Source: Aliivibrio sp. EL58 (GTDB taxonomy: Bacteria; Pseudomonadota; Gammaproteobacteria; Enterobacterales; Vibrionaceae). Taken from it: a DNA stretch of 64,000 bases. Location of the stretch: contig NZ_OMPC01000001.1 of assembly GCF_900312675.1 (NCBI RefSeq), positions 285,140-349,139 of the forward strand. The letters are read 5' to 3'. The notes beneath the pieces are model-generated. The model did no database searches. It had not been told where the DNA came from and saw only the letters and a program-made list of their open reading frames with translations. This document shows, piece after piece, positions 17,043-26,964 of this stretch. Made by a program: the position numbers and the translations under genes. Within the stretch, counting starts at the first letter, position 1. The number at the start of each line of letters is the position of its first letter.

Positions 17043-18998
17043 TTAAATCTTAAACTGCTTCACCGTGTCATTTAAAACAATTGATAACTTAGCTAGATCT
17101 TCACAAGATTTAACCGTTTCCATCATAATTGTATGGTTTTCTTGAGAAATACCATTCACAGCTTGCATACTCTCATTCACTTGCTCAGTAGCAACACTCT
17201 GCTCTTCTGATGCACTTGCACTTTGCGTGTTCATATCGTTTATTTTAGTAATTGATTCTGTAATCGAAGAAAACGCATCGCCTGATTTATTAGCTGAATC
17301 AATACTTGAGGTTAATAGACTAGTACTCTGCTCCATGCTTGTGACAACCCCATTTGTGCCACTTTGAATTCGTTCTATCAAAGTATGAATTTCCGTTGTT
17401 GATTCTTGAGTTCGTTTTGCTAATACCCTAACTTCATCAGCAACCACAGCAAAACCTCTGCCCTGCTCACCAGCTCTTGCTGCTTCTATCGCAGCATTAA
17501 GTGCTAGCAGATTAGTTTGCTCTGCAATGCCCCCAATAACCTCTAAGATCTTACCGATATTATTAGTTTCTTCCGCTAAATTTGTAATTTGAGAAGAGGT
17601 CTGTTTTATCTCTTCATCTAATTGTCCAATATGCTGAATAGTATTTTGAATCACACTAAAACCGGCTTGTGCCTCTTCATCTGCATTCGTCGCGACATGT
17701 GCTGCATTCACAGTATTTTGAGAGACTTCTTGAACCGCAATAGACAGCTGCTGCATTGCGTCTGAAATTTGCTCTGTTCGACTTAATTGCTCTTTCGCCC
17801 CATTCCCTGTTTTATCCAGAGCATTGCTTAGATAACTTGATGATTCATTCAATTTATTACTGGTATCTGCTATCTGACCAATCATTTCTTTTAGGTTGTT
17901 TGAAACGGTTTGAATCGCAAGTAGTAATGTACCGGATTCATTAGAGCCTTGCTTACCAACATTGATATTCAGATCACCTGCCGCTAATTGTTTAGCATAA
18001 TCAACCGCTTTTTGAATTGGTTTTGTAATACTCATCGCTGTAGAGTATGAGAAAAGAAATGCTAATATAACAACAATCACACTACCAAAAATAATGACAT
18101 TATTTGCCATCGTAGCTGCACTACTTGATTCAACCTTTCTTTGAACCATTAAACCCGCTTCAATATCTATAATTGCCGATACCTTACTACGAAGATCATC
18201 CATATAGATTTTGCCTTTCTTTTTTTCAAGCTCGATATAAAGATCTGCCATTGTTTTATAGTCATTTGATTTTTTTACAAGAGGTATCGCTTTTTCACTA
18301 TAATCATTTATCCATCCATTTACATGTTTAGATAGCGCCGTCCCTTCTATAAATTGATTTTGTTTTTTAATCACTTCTAGACCAGTATAATATGGTTCTA
18401 AATATTGCTCTTCACGATTAAGAATGTAACCTCTTAAGCCCGTTTCCATATTGACCATGGCATTAATGATAATATTCCCGACCATTCCAAAACTTCGCGT
18501 GTCGACTTCTGCACGCAGGCCATCCATTTTATTTTTACCGACGCCCGATTTTATTAATTCTGTAAGCTGATTATTAACGTCTTCCCCTTCCAGGATATTT
18601 TTTCTTAATTGGATAATAGATTCCGCATATTCCGACCAATTTTTTGCTTGTGCTGCAACTTCATCAAAACGAACTTGTTGCGCAGGATTATCTGAGGTCA
18701 AGTTTTTTGCTGTTTGATAATAGGTTTTAAAATCCGCCTTTCCGGCTATATAAGGTTCTAAATAATCACTTTGTCCTGCAATTGCAAATCCTCGCAGACC
18801 GGTCTCTTGATTGACCATTGAACTCACTAGGCCTTTACTGTTTTCGATAACCTTTTCAGTATGCTCTACCCATTTTGACGCCCTTTCCATGGTCGAAATG
18901 GACTGATACACCACCACATTTAGCGCCACTAATAAAAAGCAAATAACAAGGTTACTGCCTAATAATCGCCCTTTGATTGATACATTATTTAAATCCAT
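17043..18998 (-). CDS. Methyl-accepting chemotaxis protein with two CHASE3-like segments
   Basis: 651 residues. A TM helix (about 11-33) is followed by a periplasmic domain to about residue 295 that contains two CHASE3 signatures: [14 protein letters not shown]...YLEP and [21 protein letters not shown] second TM ([19 protein letters not shown]) leads into a HAMP domain and a full MCP signalling domain with the conserved hairpin tip ([20 protein letters not shown], followed by [20 protein letters not shown]). It would signal to CheA/CheW at the inner membrane. There is no C-terminal NWETF-type pentapeptide (it ends VKQFKI), so it likely depends on other receptors for methylation. Ligand unknown. 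Confidence 0.92.
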   Translation of the reverse strand: MDLNNVSIKGRLLGSNLVICFLLVALNVVVYQSISTMERASKWVEHTEKVIENSKGLVSSMVNQETGLRGFAIAGQSDYLEPYIAGKADFKTYYQTAKNLTSDNPAQQVRFDEVAAQAKNWSEYAESIIQLRKNILEGEDVNNQLTELIKSGVGKNKMDGLRAEVDTRSFGMVGNIIINAMVNMETGLRGYILNREEQYLEPYYTGLEVIKKQNQFIEGTALSKHVNGWINDYSEKAIPLVKKSNDYKTMADLYIELEKKKGKIYMDDLRSKVSAIIDIEAGLMVQRKVESSSAATMANNVIIFGSVIVVILAFLFSYSTAMSITKPIQKAVDYAKQLAAGDLNINVGKQGSNESGTLLLAIQTVSNNLKEMIGQIADTSNKLNESSSYLSNALDKTGNGAKEQLSRTEQISDAMQQLSIAVQEVSQNTVNAAHVATNADEEAQAGFSVIQNTIQHIGQLDEEIKQTSSQITNLAEETNNIGKILEVIGGIAEQTNLLALNAAIEAARAGEQGRGFAVVADEVRVLAKRTQESTTEIHTLIERIQSGTNGVVTSMEQSTSLLTSSIDSANKSGDAFSSITESITKINDMNTQSASASEEQSVATEQVNESMQAVNGISQENHTIMMETVKSCEDLAKLSIVLNDTVKQFKI

Positions 18999-19075
18999 TT
19001 ATATCTCTCCAACCTCACATTTAACACTTAATTAACAAGCATAGAATAAGACTGGATAAAACCCAATAAATATAA

Positions 19076-19120
19076 GAAAAGAAAAGAAAAGAAAAACGGC
19101 ACCTCTAAGAAGTGCCGTTT
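19076..19120. terminator. GAAAA tandem repeat followed by the left-edge hairpin of the GAG locus
   Basis: Four GAAAA units (19076-19095) abut a hairpin whose arms are AAACGGCAC (19094-19102) and GTGCCGTTT (19112-19120). Read on the minus strand, the repeat supplies a T-rich tract after the stem, so it terminates the kbaY-kdgK-eda-DJ-1 operon. A nearly identical hairpin occurs at 47685-47716, at the other end of the locus. Confidence 0.75.
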
Positions 19121-19141
19121 GTAAAGCAAATTACTACATAT

Positions 19142-19723
19142 TTAAATATGGTCAAAATAAATATGCTGAGCTTGCCACTCTACTTTTTCAATATTGTCAG
19201 AAAGTACATGTTTAGCTACTGTAAATGCAAATTCAAAACTAACACCAAGTCCCTTACCACTAATAAAATGTCCATCTACAACAACTTTCTTATCTTGGAA
19301 AGTACCATCCGAAAACTTCTTCTCAAGTCCTCCGCCTGTTGTGTAATTTCGTCCATTTAATAAATTATTTGCCGCAAGCACCTTTGCACCCGAAGAGCAC
19401 AATGCACAGATATATTTATCTTTATCTATATGGCGCACTAAAAAATCGATAACCATTGAATTCGCTGATAAGTTATCCGTCCCCTTAGGGCCACCCGGCA
19501 TCATAACTGCATCATAAAGAACATCTTGTTTTTCTGCTAATGTATAATCTGCAGTAATTCGAGTTTCAAAATAGGTTTCTAATTCAGTGGTTTCCATGCA
19601 AGAAAGGACATCAACATTTATATCTAATCGACGCATAATGTCGATAAACACAACCGCCTCACCTTCTTCAAACCCATCAGCGAGTAATACAGCAACTCGT
19701 TTATAAGCGATTGTTTTTTTCAT
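19142..19723 (-). CDS. DJ-1/PfpI-family protein
   Basis: 193 residues with the DJ-1/PfpI fold markers: KRVAVLLADGFEEGEAV at the start (the conserved Glu after DGFEE), DAVMMPGG, and the nucleophile elbow ICALCSSGAKVL with its reactive Cys. Family members act as glyoxalases/deglycases, chaperones or peptidases; YajL-like stress roles are common. It overlaps the end of eda by 4 bases, so it is translationally coupled to the KDPG-aldolase gene. That placement suggests a role linked to triose or aldehyde by-products of uronate breakdown, which is inference. Confidence 0.85.
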   Translation of the reverse strand: MKKTIAYKRVAVLLADGFEEGEAVVFIDIMRRLDINVDVLSCMETTELETYFETRITADYTLAEKQDVLYDAVMMPGGPKGTDNLSANSMVIDFLVRHIDKDKYICALCSSGAKVLAANNLLNGRNYTTGGGLEKKFSDGTFQDKKVVVDGHFISGKGLGVSFEFAFTVAKHVLSDNIEKVEWQAQHIYFDHI

Positions 19724-20364
19724 TTAGAGCCTCCTGATAATAACTTACAGGTTTCTTGTACATTTTTTGCAATCGCTTCCCAATCGTGATTTCGAATCGC
19801 ATCTGTTGGAGCTATCCATGTTCCACCACACGCAATAACCTGTGGTATTGCCAAATAACTTAATAAGTTTTTCAGGTTAACTCCACCTGTAGGCATTAAT
19901 TGAATATTGCCATAAGGTCCGGTTAATGATTTCAACATATTCAACCCACCAGATGCTTCTGCAGGAAAGAACTTTAATGCCGAGAGTCCCATATCTAACG
20001 CTTGTTCAACTAAGCTTGGATTATTGATTCCCGGAATAATCTTAATATTGTTGTCTAAACAATATTGAACCGTCTTTGTATTAAAACCAGGGCTCACAAC
20101 AAAATCGGCTCCTGCATCGACAGCGAGCTTGGCTTGCTCTTTTGTTAATACTGTTCCTGCACATAAAATAATATCTGGATATGCTTGACGAATACGACGA
20201 ATCGATTCTTCTGCAGCTGCCGTTCTAAACGTAATTTCAGCGGCAGGTAATCCATTATCGACAAGTATTTTAGCTAAAGGAACAGCATCATCTGCGTTTT
20301 CAATTTGAATTACAGGCATGACTTTTAATGCTTTTACTGTTTCTATCCAAAGGCTATTTTTCAT
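19720..20364 (-). CDS. eda: KDPG/KHG aldolase
   Basis: 214 residues, the full length of the class-I KDPG aldolase. Visible motifs: VMPVIQIENADDAVPLAKIL, GLPAAEITFRTAAAEESIR (catalytic Glu region), CAGTVLTKEQAKLAVDAGAD, and the Schiff-base lysine in SALKFFPAEASGG. It splits 2-keto-3-deoxy-6-phosphogluconate into pyruvate and glyceraldehyde-3-phosphate. It overlaps kdgK by 11 bases and the DJ-1 gene by 4, so the three are tightly coupled. In this locus it completes breakdown of the unsaturated uronate released from glycosaminoglycan disaccharides. Confidence 0.95.
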   Translation of the reverse strand: MKNSLWIETVKALKVMPVIQIENADDAVPLAKILVDNGLPAAEITFRTAAAEESIRRIRQAYPDIILCAGTVLTKEQAKLAVDAGADFVVSPGFNTKTVQYCLDNNIKIIPGINNPSLVEQALDMGLSALKFFPAEASGGLNMLKSLTGPYGNIQLMPTGGVNLKNLLSYLAIPQVIACGGTWIAPTDAIRNHDWEAIAKNVQETCKLLSGGSK

Positions 20365-21316
20365 TAATCTGTTCCATATTCGTAATGAGTGTTTGTATGT
20401 ATGAAATAGGGATAATCGCCCCCTTATGCTGTATAACTTTAGAGGCTAATTGATTCCCCCAAGCACAACAATTTGCGATGGACTCTCCCTGACTATAGGC
20501 AGCTATAAATGCCGCATTAAATGAATCACCAGCAGCCGTCGTATCTACCAATTTATTAATTAGTTCAGCATTGATATTGCCCATATCACCGTTTTTAATG
20601 GACCACATAGCGCCTTCTGCTCCAAGTTTTACTACAACTTGCTCTACCCCTAGAGTATGCAAACGGCCTGCTATTTCTTGTGCTGGTGTGTGTTCAGTTC
20701 CTAGAAGTAATTCTTCATCGTCTCCTGTTACTAAAGCGATATCGCTTAATCGATACAAATTATCTAACCAAAATTTAGCATCTATTTGGTCTTTCCATAG
20801 AGTGGGACGGTAATTTGAATCAGTAATAATCGTTGCGCCATGTTGTTTCAATGTGGCCAGTACATCTAAAAGAATTTCACGATCATGAATGGGTAATATT
20901 GCGAGAGAAATGCCTGATAAATAGACAATATCAACATCCATGATTTTAGCTATATTCGGTGCAAACATAAGGTGTTGACACATATGTTTGGCTGCTGAAT
21001 TATCACGCCAATAATGAAAACTGCGCTCCCCTGCATCATCGATATTAATACTATATAAACCGGGAAGTCGCTCCTTATCTCGTAGAACTAATGAACAATT
21101 GATCCCCTCAGACTCCCAAGCTTGAAGCATTAATGAGCTATATTCATCTAGGCCTAATGCGGTTATGTAATGAGGGGATATATGAGGAAGTAAACGAGAT
21201 AAATATACAGCCGTATTTAGTGTATCCCCGCCAAAACTTTGAGTTTGTGTAGAAAAAGCATTGCCACTTAACTCAATCATACATTCGCCAATGATAGCTA
21301 TTTTTGTTTTTTTCAT
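20354..21316 (-). CDS. kdgK: 2-keto-3-deoxygluconate kinase
   Basis: The frame extends upstream to a GTG, but the ATG at 21316 gives the family start MKKTKIAIIGECMIELSG and has an AGG ribosome site, so I use it (320 aa). PfkB/ribokinase fold: the N-terminal GEC.IEL and GGDTLNTAVYLSRL, and the C-terminal signature DTTAAGDSFNAAFIAAY with the catalytic Asp in AAGDSF. It phosphorylates KDG to KDPG with ATP in the cytoplasm. It receives KDG from KduD and passes KDPG to Eda, encoded immediately downstream. Confidence 0.92.
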   Translation of the reverse strand: MKKTKIAIIGECMIELSGNAFSTQTQSFGGDTLNTAVYLSRLLPHISPHYITALGLDEYSSLMLQAWESEGINCSLVLRDKERLPGLYSINIDDAGERSFHYWRDNSAAKHMCQHLMFAPNIAKIMDVDIVYLSGISLAILPIHDREILLDVLATLKQHGATIITDSNYRPTLWKDQIDAKFWLDNLYRLSDIALVTGDDEELLLGTEHTPAQEIAGRLHTLGVEQVVVKLGAEGAMWSIKNGDMGNINAELINKLVDTTAAGDSFNAAFIAAYSQGESIANCCAWGNQLASKVIQHKGAIIPISYIQTLITNMEQINEK

Positions 21317-21413
21317 AAGACAACCTAAAAAAGCCACATTGATTCAACTAGAGGGTTTATTAAACCAATGTGACAAAACCATGTAAGGTTCAAAACAGAG
21401 TTAAAATCTTAAA

Positions 21414-22280
<867 letters not shown>

Positions 22281-22452
22281 TTAAATTCTTCGTTTTCTTT
22301 CGCTATTATAGTATTCGAAAGAAAACATAAATAAGATGAGCAAGATCACAGAACAAACAATCAGCGAAAGCAAATGAAAGTAAACAAGTAAGAGTGAATG
22401 CAAATAAACTGACAAAATTAACTTTCGAAGTCTTTCATTGTTTGTTTTTATT
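22281..22452 (-). promoter_or_regulatory. AgaR-type operator cluster before kbaY
   Basis: Read toward kbaY, this region carries repeated TTTC-type pentamers on a 5- or 10-bp period: GTTTTCTTTCGAA (22326-22314), TTTCATTTGCTTTCGCTG (within 22389-22361). On the other strand lie TTCTTCGTTTTCTTTCG (22286-22302) and CTTTCGAAGTCTTTCATTG (22422-22440). E. coli AgaR is known to bind tandem TTTC-rich pentamers, and an AgaR is encoded at 44118. The assignment is by pattern only. Confidence 0.6.
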
Positions 22453-22464
22453 ATCATAATGCAT

Positions 22465-22502
22465 AAAAAAGCCCAAACAGCTGCAATGCTATCTGGGCCT
22501 AA
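22465..22502 (-). terminator. Terminator after the molybdoenzyme gene
   Basis: On the minus strand GCCCAGATAGC and GCAGCTGTTTGGGC form an imperfect stem followed by a T-run. It lies just past the stop of the gene at 22525 and before the kbaY promoter. Confidence 0.7.
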
Positions 22503-22524
22503 ATGAAACGGGAACTCACTTACA

Positions 22525-25164
22525 TTATTGTGCGTCTTTAGCGTTGGCTTCTAAAAAAGCCATCACCTCTTCTCGCTCTAATGGATTTAACCCTGCACGA
22601 GGAAACATACTTTTAGTGATCCCATGCCATTGAGTTTTTGTATATTGTTTAGGATCTTTGGCTGAATGACACATAGTACAGCGCTGATAAAATAGCGCCT
22701 CACCAACACTTTGTGCCGTAACCTCCACCTCTGTACCTAATGTTGTATTCACTTTATCAATGCGAATATCCGTATCTACAGTGACTATTCTTGGTGGCTC
22801 AAACGCTAAATTGGGTGATTCAGGATCTCGACAACGTTGAATATAAGCCAGACACGTATTAGCCGTCGTCGCTTGGCTTAAATCACTTGATGCTTTACCG
22901 GAGGTTAATACATTAATAGCACCACTATTACAGCGTCCTTGGCTATCAAATTGCAACCATGCCCCTTCTTCTAAACTGATCACGCCGGGCATAATCTGAT
23001 CAGAGACTTTCGCTCCAGCAATCACTCGACCACGTTCATTAAATATCTCAACTAATTGGCCAGAACGAATCCCGTGCTTCTCTGCATCTTTATCATTAAT
23101 AAGTACGTATTGCCGTCCTTGAACACTTTCGTATTTACGAACCTCTGTATTTGCCAGTTGTGAATGTAATCGCATATAAGGATGTGGGCTAACAACATGA
23201 ACTTCATTAGGCTTTGCGTTACCAAGGTATTCAAACGGTTCTAAAAACGTTGGCATTGGCGGGCAATTTTTCACATCAAAATTGGCGATATCTTGGCAAT
23301 ACAACTCTATTTTTCCTGATGTCGTATGCAGTGGGCTCTTCTCTGGATCTTGATAAAAATCACCATGTCTTACCCATTGATTTGCTTCTTGTGGCACTGG
23401 TAATAAAGCGACGCCATTTTTCCAAAACTCATCAAACGATAACGTTGCAGAAGAGGCTTTATAGGCTCGTTTTAAGATCTCATCAAACGACAACCCTTCA
23501 GTAAATTTATCTTCAACGTTAAATATTTCAGCTAATCTTCGGAAAATTTCAAAGTCATCTAAACTTTCCCCGTAAGGCTGAATCACCTGACGCATCGCAT
23601 AAATTTTATCGTTACTGTAAGTCCCACCAGAGGAGAGATCATCTCGCTCTAACGTACTGGTTGCAGGTAAAACAATATCAGCATAACGCGACGATGCACA
23701 CCACCATGGATCTTGGCATACAAAGGTGTCTACTTTGTCATTCAGTGCTGCAATCAGTTGATTGGTATCTTGTTGATGTGAAAGTAGATTGTTGCCTGCG
23801 TTATACACCATTTTGACATCTGGATAGGTGTACTCAATGCCATCTCTTGTAAAGGTTTTTCCTGGGTTCATTAGCATTTCAGAAATGCGAGATGCCGGGC
23901 AAACCGCACTCACCGGATTTTTACCTTGAGACAAGCCAATCGGCAATGTTTTCCCTGATTGTGGCATACCACCATTACCGTAATGCCAACTAAAACCAAC
24001 CCCTTCCCCCGGTTTACCAATCTTCCCTAACATGGCAGCAAAGTTAATGATTGCCCAATGGATCATCTCACCATGATCGGCTCTTTGCAGCGACCATCCA
24101 GCCGCAAACTGAGTTTTACTGGTTGCGAACTTAATCGCCATTGCCTGAATATCTTCTACCGATATCCCTGTAATTTTCGCTGCCCACTCTGGAGATTTAA
24201 CCACCCCGTCAGTTTTACCCATTAAATGATCAATGTATTTATCTGCCCCTACGGTGTAGCGATCTAAGTAAGAGGTATCATGTAGATCATTAACATACAC
24301 ATGCTGCGCCATGGCTAAGAATAAGGCGGTATCGGTATTAGGCACAATTTTCACCCATTCCGCATCTAACTCATCATCTGTTCGGGTTCGCTGTGGGTTA
24401 ATTGAGATGAATTTGATCCCATCTTCGGCAAATTGCTTCCAATGTGGATACATCTGATGATCGGCAACTCGAAACTCGATGCGGTTGTTTTTCCAAGGGT
24501 CACAGCCTATTAGTACAAATATTTCGGTATTTTCTTTAATTACAGGCCACGCTGTTTGTGGTGAATACACTTCCATATCACCAATAACATGAGGAAGGAT
24601 CACCTGAGAGGCACCACCAGAATAGTCACCCGTAGTCGTACTTTGTCCACCAATTAGATTGAAAAAACGACCTTGTAATACTTGCGGTCTCATTAAGCCT
24701 GCGTGCGACCAACCACCATAAGAGCTACTAAAGATAGCCTCATTACCATGATCTGTTGCCGTAGTTTGAATGGCGCCTGCCACTAGAGATAATGCGGTTT
24801 CCCAACTCACTCTCACAAAAGGTTCTTTTCCACGTAAATGTGGTTTGGTATCACCTTTAGGATCAGCGAGATAAGATGCCCTTACCATAGGGTATTTAAC
24901 ACGAGTTTTATCGTAAACTCGGCCAATCAGCCCTTCCGTTAACATTTCGGTTGGCATCGCGTCTAATTCTTTACGCGGTTGAATACCAACAAGTACACCT
25001 GCTTTTACTATCGCATTAAATGGACCCCAGTGACTTGCATGTGGGATCACTTCGACATCTTCATCATCAAAGAATTTCGAAGCCGGATAAACCATTAAAC
25101 CACCACCAGCAACAACGGCGGTAGCAATGGATGTTTTTAAAAAAGTACGTCGAGAAATAGCCAT
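22525..25164 (-). CDS. Tat-exported S/N-oxide molybdoreductase (TorA/TorZ/BisC type) fused to a C-terminal cytochrome c domain
   Basis: 879 residues. The N-terminus is a textbook Tat signal (SRRTFLK). The body is a DMSO-reductase-family bis-MGD oxidoreductase without an N-terminal iron-sulfur cluster; the molybdenum Ser ligand is about Ser182 in TTTGDYSGGASQ, and WSLQRADHGEMIHW and VCQDPWWCASSRYAD are typical of the TorA/TorZ/DmsA-like S/N-oxide group. After about residue 815 there is an added domain with a haem c motif CTMCH (residues 829-833) and a possible distal Met near 853. It probably reduces TMAO, DMSO or another oxide in the periplasm. No TorC-like quinol dehydrogenase gene is adjacent. 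Own terminator; position inside a sugar locus is odd. Confidence 0.85.
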   Translation of the reverse strand: MAISRRTFLKTSIATAVVAGGGLMVYPASKFFDDEDVEVIPHASHWGPFNAIVKAGVLVGIQPRKELDAMPTEMLTEGLIGRVYDKTRVKYPMVRASYLADPKGDTKPHLRGKEPFVRVSWETALSLVAGAIQTTATDHGNEAIFSSSYGGWSHAGLMRPQVLQGRFFNLIGGQSTTTGDYSGGASQVILPHVIGDMEVYSPQTAWPVIKENTEIFVLIGCDPWKNNRIEFRVADHQMYPHWKQFAEDGIKFISINPQRTRTDDELDAEWVKIVPNTDTALFLAMAQHVYVNDLHDTSYLDRYTVGADKYIDHLMGKTDGVVKSPEWAAKITGISVEDIQAMAIKFATSKTQFAAGWSLQRADHGEMIHWAIINFAAMLGKIGKPGEGVGFSWHYGNGGMPQSGKTLPIGLSQGKNPVSAVCPASRISEMLMNPGKTFTRDGIEYTYPDVKMVYNAGNNLLSHQQDTNQLIAALNDKVDTFVCQDPWWCASSRYADIVLPATSTLERDDLSSGGTYSNDKIYAMRQVIQPYGESLDDFEIFRRLAEIFNVEDKFTEGLSFDEILKRAYKASSATLSFDEFWKNGVALLPVPQEANQWVRHGDFYQDPEKSPLHTTSGKIELYCQDIANFDVKNCPPMPTFLEPFEYLGNAKPNEVHVVSPHPYMRLHSQLANTEVRKYESVQGRQYVLINDKDAEKHGIRSGQLVEIFNERGRVIAGAKVSDQIMPGVISLEEGAWLQFDSQGRCNSGAINVLTSGKASSDLSQATTANTCLAYIQRCRDPESPNLAFEPPRIVTVDTDIRIDKVNTTLGTEVEVTAQSVGEALFYQRCTMCHSAKDPKQYTKTQWHGITKSMFPRAGLNPLEREEVMAFLEANAKDAQ

Positions 25165-25374
25165 AATACATTCCGTAGTTTTAGTTACTTATCAATACTG
25201 ATGATTCGATAAATAATTCATTGGGAATATAGTAAACCTTTAAAGATTCATTTTACATGCACATTTAAAGGTTAGAAAAATCATGCTATTAAATAAAGCA
25301 TGTCTTATCAGAAGTTAATAACTTTAGGCTGCATTTTCTCTAATTTTAGCAACGTAATTATGAACTTCTAAATA

Positions 25375-26892
25375 TTAAAAGAATGATTCCATTTTTGATG
25401 AATAGCAAGTGACCCCTTTCCTTAATAAATTATTCTTGGGTCTATCTGCTCGCCCCGTTACCTTTTCTTTTAATTCACGCCATGCAGATTGTGTTAACAG
25501 GCGACGACTTAATGGGGATTGCTCCGCAATATACTCATTTTTAAATATGGCTATCACCTCTTGAGTTTCGTATATGCCAAGCACCTTCATATTAATTGCG
25601 GGAATATCGAATGCAAAGCCTCCCTGTTCTATTTCTAATGGCACTTCTTCTGCCTCCCAAAGGTTGATTTTATCTCCACAGAAGAGGGCTACATTGAGGG
25701 CTCTCAATGACCATAAACTGCTGGCAGGTCCACTGTAATTATCGATCAAGCGTACATCTTCATCAAACAACCCTTGTGTGGGTATTCCTGCTTTTAACGC
25801 ACCGTTACTAATAAAATATTTCAAGTTACAATGAAAAGCTCTTTTCGCTTCACCAATCGTTATCTTGTCGCTTTGTAGATCCACAGCCGCTAATAATGGT
25901 GCAGCAACAGCTAAGCGATAACATGCACTCCTCCCAAAAAACGGTAAGCCTTTCTCTGTAAAAAAATAACGATAATTGCCGACAAAATCAGACAATACAT
26001 TTTTTATAAAATCAGAGTCAAAATCAGGGTTAATCTGGGTGAACCAATATAAACTATAATGAAAAGCCCACGCATTGTAATAATCGTAATTACCCTTCGC
26101 CCCATCACGAAACCAACCATCACCGACATAAAACTCTTTTATTCTTTCGTATTTATCATATTGAACGTCGTCTTCACCTGTTAACGCTTTCAATACAATT
26201 TGCACTGTCAGTACAAATAAATGCCAATTATTATCAACCGTTTCACAATGATTAACTTGTTTAAACCACGTCACTATTTGTAGTTTTTCACTCATTGAGA
26301 AACTGTCCCACACCCATTCTTTACTCAACCATAATGCTAAAGCTAAATCTGCACTCTCGCAGACTCTCTGATCACAATGATGAAGAGTGCCCCAATATCC
26401 TTTATGTTGCGGATTGGTTCCTGCTAAGAAAGCCTTACGGAGGACTTCTGGAACTAAAATTGGTTGCTGATTTAAACCTGTAATTATTGTATTAGATTTT
26501 CCATTGGCATGTAGCCACACCGCTAATGTAGGCAAAGTTCGACTTGTTCCCTCCATTGCATCTGTTCTTGCTGTTTGCTGGCTTGGTCTTCCCGGATAAT
26601 AAGCATGGCTATAATCCCATACTGAGTAATGTACAAACGCCTCTGAAATATAACTAACAATGAAATCACATTGTTGTTTTAAAACTGTATTTTCATCTGA
26701 AAGAAGGTTTTTTATATATTCATCATGTTGCGTATATGCAGGCTTTTTATTTTTGTATCTAATGATATTTTCTTTAATCGATGTTACATACATCATTACA
26801 TTTGGGTGTTCATAAGTAATGGTTGGCCGACCCGTTTCTCTTATCTGTTTTGGTTGATATAAAAGCGTTTGATTTTCGACTTTTTGCTTCAT
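25375..26892 (-). CDS. DUF2264-family protein, putative cytoplasmic carbohydrate-active enzyme
   Basis: 505 residues with no signal peptide. The pattern matches DUF2264: YYPGRPSQQTARTDAMEGTS near residues 100-120 (an Arg and acidic residues in a likely active site), DNNWHLFVLTVQ, GWFRDGAKGNYDYYNAWAFH, and FGRSACYRLAVAAPL. The helix-rich repeat pattern fits an (alpha/alpha) barrel as in glucuronyl hydrolases and lyases. Members occur in polysaccharide loci and I recall some being treated as glycoside hydrolases, but I cannot state the reaction. It follows the sulfatase gene by 72 bp, with a terminator-like hairpin between them, so it may be expressed by read-through. Confidence 0.65.
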   Translation of the reverse strand: MKQKVENQTLLYQPKQIRETGRPTITYEHPNVMMYVTSIKENIIRYKNKKPAYTQHDEYIKNLLSDENTVLKQQCDFIVSYISEAFVHYSVWDYSHAYYPGRPSQQTARTDAMEGTSRTLPTLAVWLHANGKSNTIITGLNQQPILVPEVLRKAFLAGTNPQHKGYWGTLHHCDQRVCESADLALALWLSKEWVWDSFSMSEKLQIVTWFKQVNHCETVDNNWHLFVLTVQIVLKALTGEDDVQYDKYERIKEFYVGDGWFRDGAKGNYDYYNAWAFHYSLYWFTQINPDFDSDFIKNVLSDFVGNYRYFFTEKGLPFFGRSACYRLAVAAPLLAAVDLQSDKITIGEAKRAFHCNLKYFISNGALKAGIPTQGLFDEDVRLIDNYSGPASSLWSLRALNVALFCGDKINLWEAEEVPLEIEQGGFAFDIPAINMKVLGIYETQEVIAIFKNEYIAEQSPLSRRLLTQSAWRELKEKVTGRADRPKNNLLRKGVTCYSSKMESFF

Positions 26893-26919
26893 TTTTTATA
26901 CTCCTCTCAAAAACGAAAA

Positions 26920-26949
26920 AAGCCACAAAACACAGAGGTTATGTGGCTT
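26920..26949 (-). terminator. Intercistronic terminator-like hairpin after the Sec sulfatase gene
   Basis: On the minus strand AAGCCACA and TGTGGCTT form an 8-bp stem followed at once by a T-run (TTTTTC). It lies between the sulfatase and the DUF2264 gene and may reduce expression of the latter. Confidence 0.65.
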
Positions 26950-26964
26950 AAACAAAGTGCTGAT

